This document shows positions 24,866 through 38,105 of a DNA stretch of 64,000 nucleotides, piece by piece. Within the stretch, counting starts at the first letter, position 1; the number at the start of each line of letters is the position of its first letter. The translations under genes and the position numbers were made by a program. Under the pieces are notes generated by a model. That model did not search any database, had not been told where the DNA came from, and worked only from the letters and a program-made list of their open reading frames with translations. This DNA is from Canna indica. Lineage: Eukaryota; Streptophyta; Magnoliopsida; Zingiberales; Cannaceae. The stretch spans positions 36,012,001-36,076,000 of the forward strand of contig CP136896.1 of the NCBI GenBank assembly GCA_034359265.1, read 5' to 3'.

Positions 24866-26318
24866 GAGTCGCTCGGGACTCAGATTACAGGGCGTTTCGA
24901 GCCGATACCCCGAAGTTCAATCAGTCGGCATCGTTCAAGATCTATTCGAAAAAACATGCAATTCTTTGCATTAGTCTATCAAAAATAACTTGATTAACAA
25001 CTTCTCCCATCACAGTGAATGTTATGGAGTCGCTCGGGACTCTGATTACAGGGCGTTTCGAGCCGATACACCGAAGTTCAATCAGTCTGCTTCGTTCAAG
25101 ATTCGATTCGAAAAATAGTGCAATTCTGTGCATTAGTCTGTCAAGAATAACTCGATTAACAACTTCTCCCATCGCAGTGAATGTTCTGGAGTCGCTCGGT
25201 ACTCAGATTACTGGGCGTTTCGAGCCGATACCCCGAAGTTCAATCAGTCGGCCTCGTTCAAAATCAATTCGAAAAATCGTGCAATTCTTTGCATTAGTCT
25301 ATCAAAAATAACTTGATTAACAACTTCTCCCATCACAGTGAATGTTCTGGAGTCGCCCGGGACTCAGATTACAGGGCATTTCGAGCCGATACCCCGAAGT
25401 TCAATCAGTCGGCATCGTTCAAGATCTATTCGAAAAAGCATGCAATTCTTTGCATTAGTCTGTCAAAAATAACTCGATTAACAACTTCTCCCATCACAGT
25501 GAATGTTCTGGAGTCGCTCGGGACTCAGATTACATGGCGTTTCGAGCCGATACCCCGAAGTACAATCAGTCGACATCGTTCAAGATCTATTTGAAAAATC
25601 ATGCAATTCTTTGCATTAGTCTGTCAAAAATAACTCGATTAACAACTTCTCCCATCACAGTGAATGTTCTGGAGTCGCTCGGGACTCAGATTACAGGGCG
25701 TTTCGAGCCGATACCCCGAAGTTCAATCAGTCTGCTTCGTTCAAGATTCTATTCGAAAAATAGTGCAATTCTGTGCATTAGTCTGTCGAGAATAACTCGA
25801 TTAACAATTTCTCCCATCGCAGTGAATGTTCTGGAGTCGCTCGGGACTCAGATTACAGGGCGTTTCGAGCCGATACCCCGAAGTTCAATCAGTCTGCTTC
25901 GTTCAAGATTCTATTCGAAAAATAGTGCAATTCTGTGCATTAGTCTGTCGAGAATAACTCGATTAACAATTTCTCCCATCGCAGTGAATGTTCTGGAGTC
26001 GCTCGGGACTCAGATTACAGGGCATTTCGAGCCGATACCCCGAAGTTCAATCAGTCTGCTTCGTTCAAGATTCTATTCGAAAAATAGTGCAATTCTGTGC
26101 ATTAGTCTGTCGAGAATAACTCGATTAACAAATTCTCCCATCGCAGTGAATGTTCTGGAGTCGCTCGGTACTCAGATTACTGGGCGTTTCGAGCCGATAC
26201 CCCGAAGTTCAATCAGTCGACCTCGTTCAAAATCAATTCGATAAATCGTGCAATTCTTTGCATTAGTCTGTCAAAAATAACTCGATTAACAACTTCTCCC
26301 ATCACAATGAATGTTCTG
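24866..26318. repeat. 9-mer HOR, A-B-C-D-E-F(x3)-G
   Basis: A 24866, B 25027, C 25189 (ends taacttgatt), D 25350, E 25511, F 25672, F 25834, F 25996 and G 26158 total 1453 bp. Variants include gggcattt at 25378 and again in the third F. The same 9-mer recurs at 42142-43594, offset 17,276 bp. Confidence 0.9.
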
Positions 26319-26964
26319 GAGTCGCTCGGGACTCAGATTACAGGGCGTTTCGAGCCGATACCCCGAAGTTCAATCAGTCGGCATCGTTCAAGATCTATTT
26401 GAAAAATCATGCAATTCTTTGCATTAGTCTGTCAAAAATAACTCGCTTAACAACTTCTCCCATCACAGTGAATGTTCTGGAGTCGCTGGGGACTCAGATT
26501 ACAGGGCGTTTCGAGCCGATACCCCGAAGTTCAATCAGTCTGCTTTGTTCAAGATTCTATTCGAAAAATAGTGCAATTCTGTGCATTAGTCTGTCGAGAA
26601 TAACTCGATTAACAATTTCTCCCATCGCAGTGAATGTTCTGGAGTCGCTCGGGACTCAGATTACAGGGCGTTTCGAGCCGATACCCCGAAGTTCAATCAG
26701 TCTGCTTCGTTCAAGATTCTATTCGAAAAATAGTGCAATTCTGTGCATTAGTCTGTCGAGAATAACTCGATTAACAAATTCTCCCATCGCAGTGAATGTT
26801 CTGGAGTCGCTCGGTACTCAGATTACTGGGCGTTTCGAGCCGATACCCCGAAGTTCAATCAGTCGACCTCGTTCAAAATCAATTCGATAAATCGTGCAAT
26901 TCTTTGCATTAGTCTGTCAAAAATAACTCGATTAACAACTTCTCCCATCACAGTGAATGTTCTG
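26319..26964. repeat. 4-mer E'-F-F-G, tandem copy 1
   Basis: E' 26319, F 26480, F 26642 and G 26804 total 646 bp. It carries two rare variants, actcgcttaac (26446) and gtcgctgggg (26488), repeated exactly 646 bp later, so the 4-mer was tandemly duplicated recently. Confidence 0.92.
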
Positions 26965-27610
26965 GAGTCGCTCGGGACTCAGATTACAGGGCGTTTCGAG
27001 CCGATACCCCGAAGTTCAATCAGTCGGCATCGTTCAAGATCTATTTGAAAAATCATGCAATTCTTTGCATTAGTCTGTCAAAAATAACTCGCTTAACAAC
27101 TTCTCCCATCACAGTGAATGTTCTGGAGTCGCTGGGGACTCAGATTACAGGGCGTTTCGAGCCGATACCCCGAAGTTCAATCAGTCTGCTTTGTTCAAGA
27201 TTCTATTCGAAAAATAGTGCAATTCTGTGCATTAGTCTGTCGAGAATAACTCGATTAACAATTTCTCCCATCGCAGTGAATGTTCTGGAGTCGCTCGGGA
27301 CTCAGATTACAGGGCGTTTCGAGCCGATACCCCGAAGTTCAATCAGTCTGCTTCGTTCAAGATTCTATTCGAAAAATAGTGCAATTCTGTGCATTAGTCT
27401 GTCGAGAATAACTCGATTAACAAATTCTCCCATCGCAGTGAATGTTCTGGAGTCGCTCGGTACTCAGATTACTGGGCGTTTCGAGCCGATACCCCGAAGT
27501 TCAATCAGTCGACCTCGTTCAAAATCAATTCGATAAATCGTGCAATTCTTTGCATTAGTCTGTCAAAAATAACTCGATTAACAACTTCTCCCATCACAGT
27601 GAATGTTCTG
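26965..27610. repeat. 4-mer E'-F-F-G, tandem copy 2
   Basis: E' 26965, F 27126, F 27288 and G 27450 total 646 bp. It carries the same two rare variants at 27092 and 27134. A single related 4-mer at 43595-44240 has the first variant but not the second. Confidence 0.92.
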
Positions 27611-28901
27611 GAGTCGCTTGGGACTCAGATTACAGGGCGTTTCGAGCCGATACCCCGAAGTTCAATCAGTCGGCATCGTTCAAGATCTATTCGAAAAAAC
27701 ATGCAATTCTTTGCATTAGTCTATCAAAAATAACTTGATTAACAACTTCTCCCATCACAGTGAATGTTATGGAGTCGCTCGGGACTCTGATTACAGGGCG
27801 TTTCGAGCCGATACACCGAAGTTCAATCAGTCTGCTTCGTTCAAGATTCGATTCGAAAAATAGTGCAATTCTGTGCATTAGTCTGTCAAGAATAACTCGA
27901 TTAACAACTTCTCCCATCGCAGTGAATGTTCTGGAGTCGCTCGGTACTCAGATTACTGGGCGTTTCGAGCCGATACCCCGAAGTTCAATCAGTCGGCCTC
28001 GTTCAAAATCAATTCAAAAAATCGTGCAATTCTTTGCATTAGTCTATCAAAAATAACTCGATTAACAACTTCTCCCATCACAGTGAATGTTCTGGAGTCG
28101 CCCGGGACTCAGATTACAGGGCGTTTCGAGCCGATACCCCGAAGTTCAATCAGTCGGCATCGTTCAAGATCTATTCGAAAAAGCATGCAATTCTTTGCAT
28201 TAGTCTGTCAAAAATAACTCGATTAACAACTTCTCCCATCACAGTGAATGTTCTGGAGTCGCTCGGGACTCAGATTACATGGCGTTTCGAGCCGATACCC
28301 CGAAGTACAATCAGTCGACATCGTTCAAGATCTATTTGAAAAATCATGCAATTCTTTGCATTAGTCTGTCAAAAATAACTCGATTAACAACTTCTCCCAT
28401 CACAGTGAATGTTCTGGAGTCGCTCGGGACTCAGATTACAGGGCGTTTCGAGCCGATACCCCGAAGTTCAATCAGTCTGCTTCGTTCAAGATTCTATTCG
28501 AAAAATAGTGCAATTCTGTGCATTAGTCTGTCGAGATTAACTCGATTAACAATTTCTCCCATCGCAGTGAATGTTCTGGAGTCGCTCGGGACTCAGATTA
28601 CAGGGCGTTTCGAGCCGATACCCCGAAGTTCAATCAGTCTGCTTCGTTCAAGATTCTATTCGAAAAATAGTGCAATTCTGTGCATTAGTCTGTCGAGAAT
28701 AACTCGATTAACAATTTCTCCCATCGCAGTGAATGTTCTGGAGTCGCTCGGTACTCAGATTACTGGGTGTTTCGAGCCGATACCCCGAAGTTCAATCAGT
28801 CGACCTCGTTCAAAATCAATTCGAAAAATCGTGCAATTCTTTGCATTAGTCTGTCAAAAATAACTCGATTAACAACTTCTCCCATCACAGTGAATGTTCT
28901 G
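27611..28901. repeat. 8-mer HOR, A-B-C-D-E-F-F-G
   Basis: A 27611 (gtcgcttggg), B 27772, C 27934, D 28095, E 28256, F 28417, F 28579 and G 28741 total 1291 bp. F has gagattaactc near 28535 and G has gggtgtttcg at 28768; both recur 16,630 bp away. G has ttcgaaaaatcg in place of ttcgataaatcg, so the frame is not stopped there. Confidence 0.92.
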
Positions 28902-30192
28902 GAGTCGCTCGGGACTCAGATTACAGGGCGTTTCGAGCCGATACCCCGAAGTTCAATCAGTCGGCATCGTTCAAGATCTATTCGAAAAAACATGCAATTC
29001 TTTGCATTAGTCTATCAAAAATAACTTGATTAACAACTTCTCCCATCACAGTGAATGTTATGGAGTCGCTCGGGACTCTGATTACAGGGCATTTCGAGCC
29101 GATACACCGAAGTTCAATCAGTCTGCTTCGTTCAAGATTCGATTCGAAAAATAGTGCAATTCTGTGCATTAGTCTGTCAAGAATAACTCGATTAACAACT
29201 TCTCCCATCGCAGTGAATGTTCTGGAGTCGCTCGGTACTCAGATTACTGGGCGTTTCGAGCCGATACCCCGAAGTTCAATCAGTCGGCCTCGTTCAAAAT
29301 CAATTCGAAAAATCGTGCAATTCTTTGCATTAGTCTATCAAAAATAACTCGATTAACAACTTCTCCCATCACAGTGAATGTTCTGGAGTCGCCCGGGACT
29401 CAGATTACAGGGCGTTTCGAGCCGATACCCCGAAGTTCAATCAGTCGGCATCGTTCAAGATCTATTCGAAAAAGCATGCAATTCTTTGCATTAGTCTGTC
29501 AAAAATAACTCGATTAACAACTTCTCCCATCACAGTGAATGTTCTGGAGTCGCTCGGGACTCAGATTACATGGCGTTTCGAGCCGATACCCCGAAGTACA
29601 ATCAGTCGACATCGTTCAAGATCTATTTGAAAAATCATGCAATTCTTTGCATTAGTCTGTCAAAAATAACTCGATTAACAACTTCTCCCATCACAGTGAA
29701 TGTTCTGGAGTCGCTCGGGACTCAGATTACAGGGCGTTTCGAGCCGATACCCCGAAGTTCAATCAGTCTGCTTCGTTCAAGATTCTATTCGAAAAATAGT
29801 GCAATTCTGTGCATTAGTCTGTCGAGAATAACTCGATTAACAATTTCTCCCATCGCAGTGAATGTTCTGGAGTCGCTCGGGACTCAGATTACAGGGCGTT
29901 TCGAGCCGATACCCCGAAGTTCAATCAGTCTGCTTCATTCAAGATTCTATTCGAAAAATAGTGCAATTCTGTGCATTAGTCTGTCGAGAATAACTCGATT
30001 AACAATTTCTCCCATCGCAGTGAATGTTCTGGAGTCGCTCGGTACTCAGATTACTAGGCGTTTCGAGCCGATACCCCGAAGTTCAATCAGTCGACCTCGT
30101 TCAAAATCAATTCGAAAAATCGTGCAATTCTTTGCATTAGTCTGTCAAAAATAACTCGATTAACAACTTCTCCCATCACAGTGAATGTTCTG
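28902..30192. repeat. 8-mer HOR, A-B-C-D-E-F-F-G
   Basis: A 28902, B 29063 (gcatttcg), C 29225, D 29386, E 29547, F 29708, F 29870 (cttcattc) and G 30032 (tactaggcg) total 1291 bp. It is the last 8-mer before the 17-mer block. Its partner is 45532-46822. Confidence 0.92.
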
Positions 30193-32937
30193 GAGTCGCT
30201 CGGGACTCAGATTACAGGGCGTTTCGAGCCGATACACCGAAGTTCAATCAGTCTGCTTCGTTCAAGATTCGATTCGAAAAATAGTGCAATTCTGTGCATT
30301 AGTCTGTCAAGAATAACTCGATTAACAACTTCTCCCATCGCAGTGAATGTTCTGGAGTCGCTCGGTACTCAGATTACTGGGCGTTTCGAGCCGATACCCT
30401 GAAGTTCAATCAGTCGGCCTCGTTCAAAATCAATTCGAAAAATCGTGCAATTCTTTGCATTAGTCTATCAAAAATAACTCGATTAACAACTTCTCCCATC
30501 ACAGTGAATGTTCTGGAGTCGCCCGGGACTCAGATTACAGGGCGTTTCGAGCCGATACCCCGAAGTTCAATCAGTCGGCATCGTTCAAGATCTATTCGAA
30601 AAAGCATGCAATTCTTTGCATTAGTCTGTCAAATATAACTCGATTAACAACTTCTCCCATCACAGTGAATGTTCTGGAGTCGCTCGGGACTCAGATTACA
30701 TGGCGTTTCGAGCCGATACCCCGAAGTACAATCAGTCGACATCGTTCAAGATCTATTTGAAAAATCATGCAATTCTTTGCATTAGTCTGTCAAAAATAAC
30801 TCGATTAACAACTTCTCCCATCACAGTGAATGTTCTGGAGTCGCTCGGGACTCAGATTACAGGGCGTTTCGAGCCGATACCCCGAAGTTCAATCAGTCTG
30901 CTTCGTTCAAGATTCTATTCGAAAAATAGTGCAATTCTGTGCATTAGTCTGTCGAGAATAACTCGATTAACAATTTCTCCCATCGCACTGAATGTTCTGG
31001 AGTCGCTCGGGACTCAGATTACAGGGCGTTTCGAGCCGATACCCCGAAGTTCAATCAGTCTGCTTCGTTCAAGATTCTATTCGAAAAATAGTGCAATTCT
31101 GTGCATTAGTCTGTCGATAATAACTCGATTAACAATTTCTCCCATCGCAGTGAATGTTCTGGAGTCGCTCGGTACTCAGATTACTGGGCGTTTCGAGCCG
31201 ATACCCCGAAGTTCAATCAGTCGACCTCGTTCAAAATCAATTCGAAAAATCGTGCAATTCTTTGCATTAGTCTGTCAAAAATAACTCGATTAACAACTTC
31301 TCCCATCACAGTGAATGTTCTGGAGTCGCTCGGGACTCATATTACAGGGCGTTTCGAGCCGATACCCCGAAGTTCAATCAGTCGGCATCGTTCAAGATCT
31401 ATTCGAAAAAACATGCAATTCTTTGCATTAGTCTATCAAAAATAACTCGATTAACAACTTCTCCCATCACAGTGAATGTTATGGAGTCGCTCGGGACTCT
31501 GATTACAGGGCGTTTCGAGCCGATACCCCGAAGTTCAATCAGTCTGCTTCGTTCAAGATTCTATTCGAAAAATAGTGCAATTCTGTGCATTAGTCTGTCA
31601 AGAATAACTCGATTAACAACTTCTCCCATCGCAGTGAATGTTCTGGAGTCGCTCGGTACTCAGATTACTGGGCATTTCGAGCCGATACCCCGAAGTTCAA
31701 TCAGTCGGCCTCGTTCAAAATCAATTCGAAAAATCGTGCAATTCTTTGCATTAGTCTATCAAAAATAACTCGATTAACAACTTCTCCCATCACAGTGAAT
31801 GTTCTGGAGTCGCCCGGGACTCAGATTACAGGGCGTTTCGAGCCGATACCCCGAAGTTCAATCAGTCGGCATCGTTCAAGATCTATTCGAAAAAGCATGC
31901 AATTCTTTGCATTAGTCTGTCAAAAATAACTCGATTAACAACTTCTCCCATCACAGTGAATGTTCTGGAGTCGCTCGGGACTCAGATTACATGGCGTTTC
32001 GAGCCGATACCCCGAAGTTCAATCAGTCTGCTTCGTTCAAGATTCTATTCGAAAAATAGTGCAATTCTGTGCATTAGTCTGTCGAGAATAACTCGATTAA
32101 CAACTTCTCCCATCGCAGTGAATGTTCTGGAGTCGCTCGGTACTCAGATTACTGGGCGTTTCGAGCCGATACCTCGAATTTCAATCAGTCGGCTTCGTTC
32201 AAGATTCTATTCGAAAAATCGTGCAATTCTGTGCATTAGTCTGTCAAAAATAACTCGATTAACAACTTCTCCCATCGCAGTGAATGTTCTGGAGTCGCTC
32301 GGTACTCAGATTACAGGGCGTTTCGAGCCGATACCCCGAAGTTCAATCAGTCGGCATCGTTCAAGATCTATTCGAAAAAACATGCAATTCTTTGCATTAG
32401 TCTATCAAAAATAACTTGATTAACAACTTCTCCCATCACAGTGAATGTTATGGAGTCGCTCGGGACTCAGATTACAGGGCGTTTCGAGCCGATACCACGA
32501 AGTTCAATCAGTCTGCTTCGTTCAAGATTCTATTCGAAAAATAGTGCAATTCTGTGCATTAGTCTGTCGAGAATAACTCGATTAACAATTTCTCCCATCG
32601 CAGTGAATGTTCTGGAGTCGCTCGGGACTCAGATTACAGGGCGTTTCGAGCCGATACCCCGAAGTTCAATCAGTCTGCTTCATTCAAGATTCTATTCGAA
32701 AAATAGTGCAATTCTGTGCATTAGTCTGTCGAGAATAACTCGATTAACAATTTCTCCCATCGCAGTGAATGTTCTGGAGTCGCTCGGTACTCAGATTACT
32801 GGGCGTTTCGAGCCGATACCCCGAAGTTCAATCAGTCGACCTCGTTCAAAATCAATTCGAAAAATCGTGCAATTCTTTGCATTAGTCTGTCAAAAATAAC
32901 TCGATTAACAACTTCTCCCATCACAGTGAATGTTCTG
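30193..32937. repeat. 17-mer HOR (2745 bp), copy 1
   Basis: Order: B 30193, C 30355, D 30516, E 30677, F 30838, F 31000, G 31162, A 31323, B2 31484, C 31646, D 31807, H 31968, I 32130, J 32292, F 32453, F 32615, G 32777. Eight 162-bp and nine 161-bp monomers give 2745 bp. Markers are ataccctgaag (30400), caaatataac (about 30634), atcgcactg (30988), gtcgataata (31117), actcatatta and gataccacg. H, I and J appear here for the first time in the window. Confidence 0.93.
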
Positions 32938-35682
32938 GAGTCGCTCGGGACTCAGATTACAGGGCGTTTCGAGCCGATACACCGAAGTTCAATCAGTCTG
33001 CTTCGTTCAAGATTCGATTCGAAAAATAGTGCAATTCTGTGCATTAGTCTGTCAAGAATAACTCGATTAACAACTTCTCCCATCGCAGTGAATGTTCTGG
33101 AGTCGCTCGGTACTCAGATTACTGGGCGTTTCGAGCCGATACCCTGAAGTTCAATCAGTCGGCCTCGTTCAAAATCAATTCGAAAAATCGTGCAATTCTT
33201 TGCATTAGTCTATCAAAAATAACTCGATTAACAACTTCTCCCATCACAGTGAATGTTCTGGAGTCGCCCGGGACTCAGATTACAGGGCGTTTCGAGCCGA
33301 TACCCCGAAGTTCAATCAGTCGGCATCGTTCAAGATCTATTCGAAAAAGCATGCAATTCTTTGCATTAGTCTGTCAAATATAACTCGATTAACAACTTCT
33401 CCCATCACAGTGAATGTTCTGGAGTCGCTCGGGACTCAGATTACATGGCGTTTCGAGCCGATACCCCGAAGTACAATCAGTCGACATCGTTCAAGATCTA
33501 TTTGAAAAATCATGCAATTCTTTGCATTAGTCTGTCAAAAATAACTCGATTAACAACTTCTCCCATCACAGTGAATGTTCTGGAGTCGCTCGGGACTCAG
33601 ATTACAGGGCGTTTCGAGCCGATACCCCGAAGTTCAATCAGTCTGCTTCGTTCAAGATTCTATTCGAAAAATAGTGCAATTCTGTGCATTAGTCTGTCGA
33701 GAATAACTCGATTAACAATTTCTCCCATCGCACTGAATGTTCTGGAGTCGCTCGGGACTCAGATTACAGGGCGTTTCGAGCCGATACCCCGAAGTTCAAT
33801 CAGTCTGCTTCGTTCAAGATTCTATTCGAAAAATAGTGCAATTCTGTGCATTAGTCTGTCGATAATAACTCGATTAACAATTTCTCCCATCGCAGTGAAT
33901 GTTCTGGAGTCGCTCGGTACTCAGATTACTGGGCGTTTCGAGCCGATACCCCGAAGTTCAATCAGTCGACCTCGTTCAAAATCAATTCGAAAAATCGTGC
34001 AATTCTTTGCATTAGTCTGTCAAAAATAACTCGATTAACAACTTCTCCCATCACAGTGAATGTTCTGGAGTCGCTCGGGACTCATATTACAGGGCGTTTC
34101 GAGCCGATACCCCGAAGTTCAATCAGTCGGCATCGTTCAAGATCTATTCGAAAAAACATGCAATTCTTTGCATTAGTCTATCAAAAATAACTCGATTAAC
34201 AACTTCTCCCATCACAGTGAATGTTATGGAGTCGCTCGGGACTCTGATTACAGGGCGTTTCGAGCCGATACCCCGAAGTTCAATCAGTCTGCTTCGTTCA
34301 AGATTCTATTCGAAAAATAGTGCAATTCTGTGCATTAGTCTGTCAAGAATAACTCGATTAACAACTTCTCCCATCGCAGTGAATGTTCTGGAGTCGCTCG
34401 GTACTCAGATTACTGGGCATTTCGAGCCGATACCCCGAAGTTCAATCAGTCGGCCTCGTTCAAAATCAATTCGAAAAATCGTGCAATTCTTTGCATTAGT
34501 CTATCAAAAATAACTCGATTAACAACTTCTCCCATCACAGTGAATGTTCTGGAGTCGCCCGGGACTCAGATTACAGGGCGTTTCGAGCCGATACCCCGAA
34601 GTTCAATCAGTCGGCATCGTTCAAGATCTATTCGAAAAAGCATGCAATTCTTTGCATTAGTCTGTCAAAAATAACTCGATTAACAACTTCTCCCATCACA
34701 GTGAATGTTCTGGAGTCGCTCGGGACTCAGATTACATGGCGTTTCGAGCCGATACCCCGAAGTTCAATCAGTCTGCTTCGTTCAAGATTCTATTCGAAAA
34801 ATAGTGCAATTCTGTGCATTAGTCTGTCGAGAATAACTCGATTAACAACTTCTCCCATCGCAGTGAATGTTCTGGAGTCGCTCGGTACTCAGATTACTGG
34901 GCGTTTCGAGCCGATACCTCGAATTTCAATCAGTCGGCTTCGTTCAAGATTCTATTCGAAAAATCGTGCAATTCTGTGCATTAGTCTGTCAAAAATAACT
35001 CGATTAACAACTTCTCCCATCGCAGTGAATGTTCTGGAGTCGCTCGGTACTCAGATTACAGGGCGTTTCGAGCCGATACCCCGAAGTTCAATCAGTCGGC
35101 ATCGTTCAAGATCTATTCGAAAAAACATGCAATTCTTTGCATTAGTCTATCAAAAATAACTTGATTAACAACTTCTCCCATCACAGTGAATGTTATGGAG
35201 TCGCTCGGGACTCAGATTACAGGGCGTTTCGAGCCGATACCACGAAGTTCAATCAGTCTGCTTCGTTCAAGATTCTATTCGAAAAATAGTGCAATTCTGT
35301 GCATTAGTCTGTCGAGAATAACTCGATTAACAATTTCTCCCATCGCAGTGAATGTTCTGGAGTCGCTCGGGACTCAGATTACAGGGCGTTTCGAGCCGAT
35401 ACCCCGAAGTTCAATCAGTCTGCTTCATTCAAGATTCTATTCGAAAAATAGTGCAATTCTGTGCATTAGTCTGTCGAGAATAACTCGATTAACAATTTCT
35501 CCCATCGCAGTGAATGTTCTGGAGTCGCTCGGTACTCAGATTACTGGGCGTTTCGAGCCGATACCCCGAAGTTCAATCAGTCGACCTCGTTCAAAATCAA
35601 TTCGAAAAATCGTGCAATTCTTTGCATTAGTCTGTCAAAAATAACTCGATTAACAACTTCTCCCATCACAGTGAATGTTCTG
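32938..35682. repeat. 17-mer HOR (2745 bp), copy 2
   Basis: Same order and lengths as copy 1, each monomer 2,745 bp downstream. All markers I checked are shared, including 33145 (accctgaag), the caaatataac change near 33379 and 33733 (atcgcactg). I found no difference at the sites compared, so this is a very young duplication. Confidence 0.93.
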
Positions 35683-38105
35683 GAGTCGCTCGGGACTCAG
35701 ATTACAGGGCGTTTCGAGCCGATACACCGAAGTTCAATCAGTCTGCTTCGTTCAAGATTCGATTCGAAAAATAGTGCAATTCTGTGCATTAGTCTGTCAA
35801 GAATAACTCGATTAACAACTTCTCCCATCGCAGTGAATGTTCTGGAGTCGCTCGGTACTCAGATTACTGGGCGTTTCGAGCCGATACCCTGAAGTTCAAT
35901 CAGTCGGCCTCGTTCAAAATCAATTCGAAAAATCGTGCAATTCTTTGCATTAGTCTATCAAAAATAACTCGATTAACAACTTCTCCCATCACAGTGAATG
36001 TTCTGGAGTCGCCCGGGACTCAGATTACAGGGCGTTTCGAGCCGATACCCCGAAGTTCAATCAGTCGGCATCGTTCAAGATCTATTCGAAAAAGCATGCA
36101 ATTCTTTGCATTAGTCTGTCAAAAATAACTCGATTAACAACTTCTCCCATCACAGTGAATGTTCTGGAGTCGCTCGGGACTCAGATTACATGGCGTTTCG
36201 AGCCGATACCCCGAAGTACAATCAGTCGACATCGTTCAAGATCTATTTGAAAAATCATGCAATTCTTTGCATTAGTCTGTCAAAAATAACTCGATTAACA
36301 ACTTCTCCCATCACAGTGAATGTTCTGGAGTCGCTCGGGACTCAGATTACAGGGCGTTTCGAGCCGATACCCCGAAGTTCAATCAGTCTGCTTCGTTCAA
36401 GATTCTATTCGAAAAATAGTGCAATTCTGTGCATTAGTCTGTCGAGAATAACTCGATTAACAATTTCTCCCATCGCACTGAATGTTCTGGAGTCGCTCGG
36501 GACTCAGATTACAGGGCGTTTCGAGCCGATACCCCGAAGTTCAATCAGTCTGCTTCGTTCAAGATTCTATTCGAAAAATAGTGCAATTCTGTGCATTAGT
36601 CTGTCAAGAATAACTCGATTAACAACTTCTCCCATCGCAGTGAATGTTCTGGAGTCGCTCGGTACTCAGATTACTGGGCATTTCGAGCCGATACCCCGAA
36701 GTTCAATCAGTCGGCCTCGTTCAAAATCAATTCGAAAAATCGTGCAATTCTTTGCATTAGTCTATCAAAAATAACTCGATTAACAACTTCTCCCATCACA
36801 GTGAATGTTCTGGAGTCGCCCGGGACTCAGATTACAGGGCGTTTCGAGCCGATACCCCGAAGTTCAATCAGTCGGCATCGTTCAAGATCTATTCGAAAAA
36901 GCATGCAATTCTTTGCATTAGTCTGTCAAAAATAACTCGATTAACAACTTCTCCCATCACAGTGAATGTTCTGGAGTCGCTCGGGACTCAGATTACATGG
37001 CGTTTCGAGCCGATACCCCGAAGTTCAATCAGTCTGCTTCGTTCAAGATTCTATTCGAAAAATAGTGCAATTCTGTGCATTAGTCTGTCGAGAATAACTC
37101 GATTAACAACTTCTCCCATCGCAGTGAATGTTCTGGAGTCGCTCGGTACTCAGATTACTGGGCGTTTCGAGCCGATACCTCGAATTTCAATCAGTCGGCT
37201 TCGTTCAAGATTCTATTCGAAAAATAGTGCAATTCTGTGCATTAGTCTGTCGAGAATAACTCGATTAACAACTTCTCCCATCGCAGTGAATGTTCTGGAG
37301 TCGCTCGGTACTCAGATTACTGGGCGTTTCGAGCCGATACCTCGAATTTCAATCAGTCGGCTTCGTTCAAGATTCTATTCGAAAAATCGTGCAATTCTGT
37401 GCATTAGTCTGTCAAAAATAACTCGATTAACAACTTCTCCCATCGCAGTGAATGTTCTGGAGTCGCTCGGTACTCAGATTACAGGGCGTTTCGAGCCGAT
37501 ACCCCGAAGTTCAATCAGTCGGCATCGTTCAAGATCTATTCGAAAAAACATGCAATTCTTTGCATTAGTCTATCAAAAATAACTTGATTAACAACTTCTC
37601 CCATCACAGTGAATGTTATGGAGTCGCTCGGGACTCAGATTACAGGGCGTTTCGAGCCGATACCACGAAGTTCAATCAGTCTGCTTCGTTCAAGATTCTA
37701 TTCGAAAAATAGTGCAATTCTGTGCATTAGTCTGTCGAGAATAACTCGATTAACAATTTCTCCCATCGCAGTGAATGTTCTGGAGTCGCTCGGGACTCAG
37801 ATTACAGGGCGTTTCGAGCCGATACCCCGAAGTTCAATCAGTCTGCTTCATTCAAGATTCTATTCGAAAAATAGTGCAATTCTGTGCATTAGTCTGTCGA
37901 GAATAACTCGATTAACAATTTCTCCCATCGCAGTGAATGTTCTGGAGTCGCTCGGTACTCAGATTACTGGGCGTTTCGAGCCGATACCCCGAAGTTCAAT
38001 CAGTCGACCTCGTTCAAAATCAATTCGAAAAATCGTGCAATTCTTTGCATTAGTCTGTCAAAAATAACTCGATTAACAACTTCTCCCATCACAGTGAATG
38101 TTCTG
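35683..38105. repeat. 17-mer derivative of 15 monomers (2423 bp), copy 3
   Basis: Order: B 35683, C 35845, D 36006, E 36167, F 36328, F/B2 36490, C 36652, D 36813, H 36974, I 37136, I 37298, J 37460, F 37621, F 37783, G 37945. Relative to copies 1 and 2, F-G-A-B2 is collapsed to one F/B2 chimera (minus three monomers) and I is duplicated (plus one). It keeps ataccctgaag (35890) and atcgcactg (36478) but lacks caaatataac. Confidence 0.92.
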
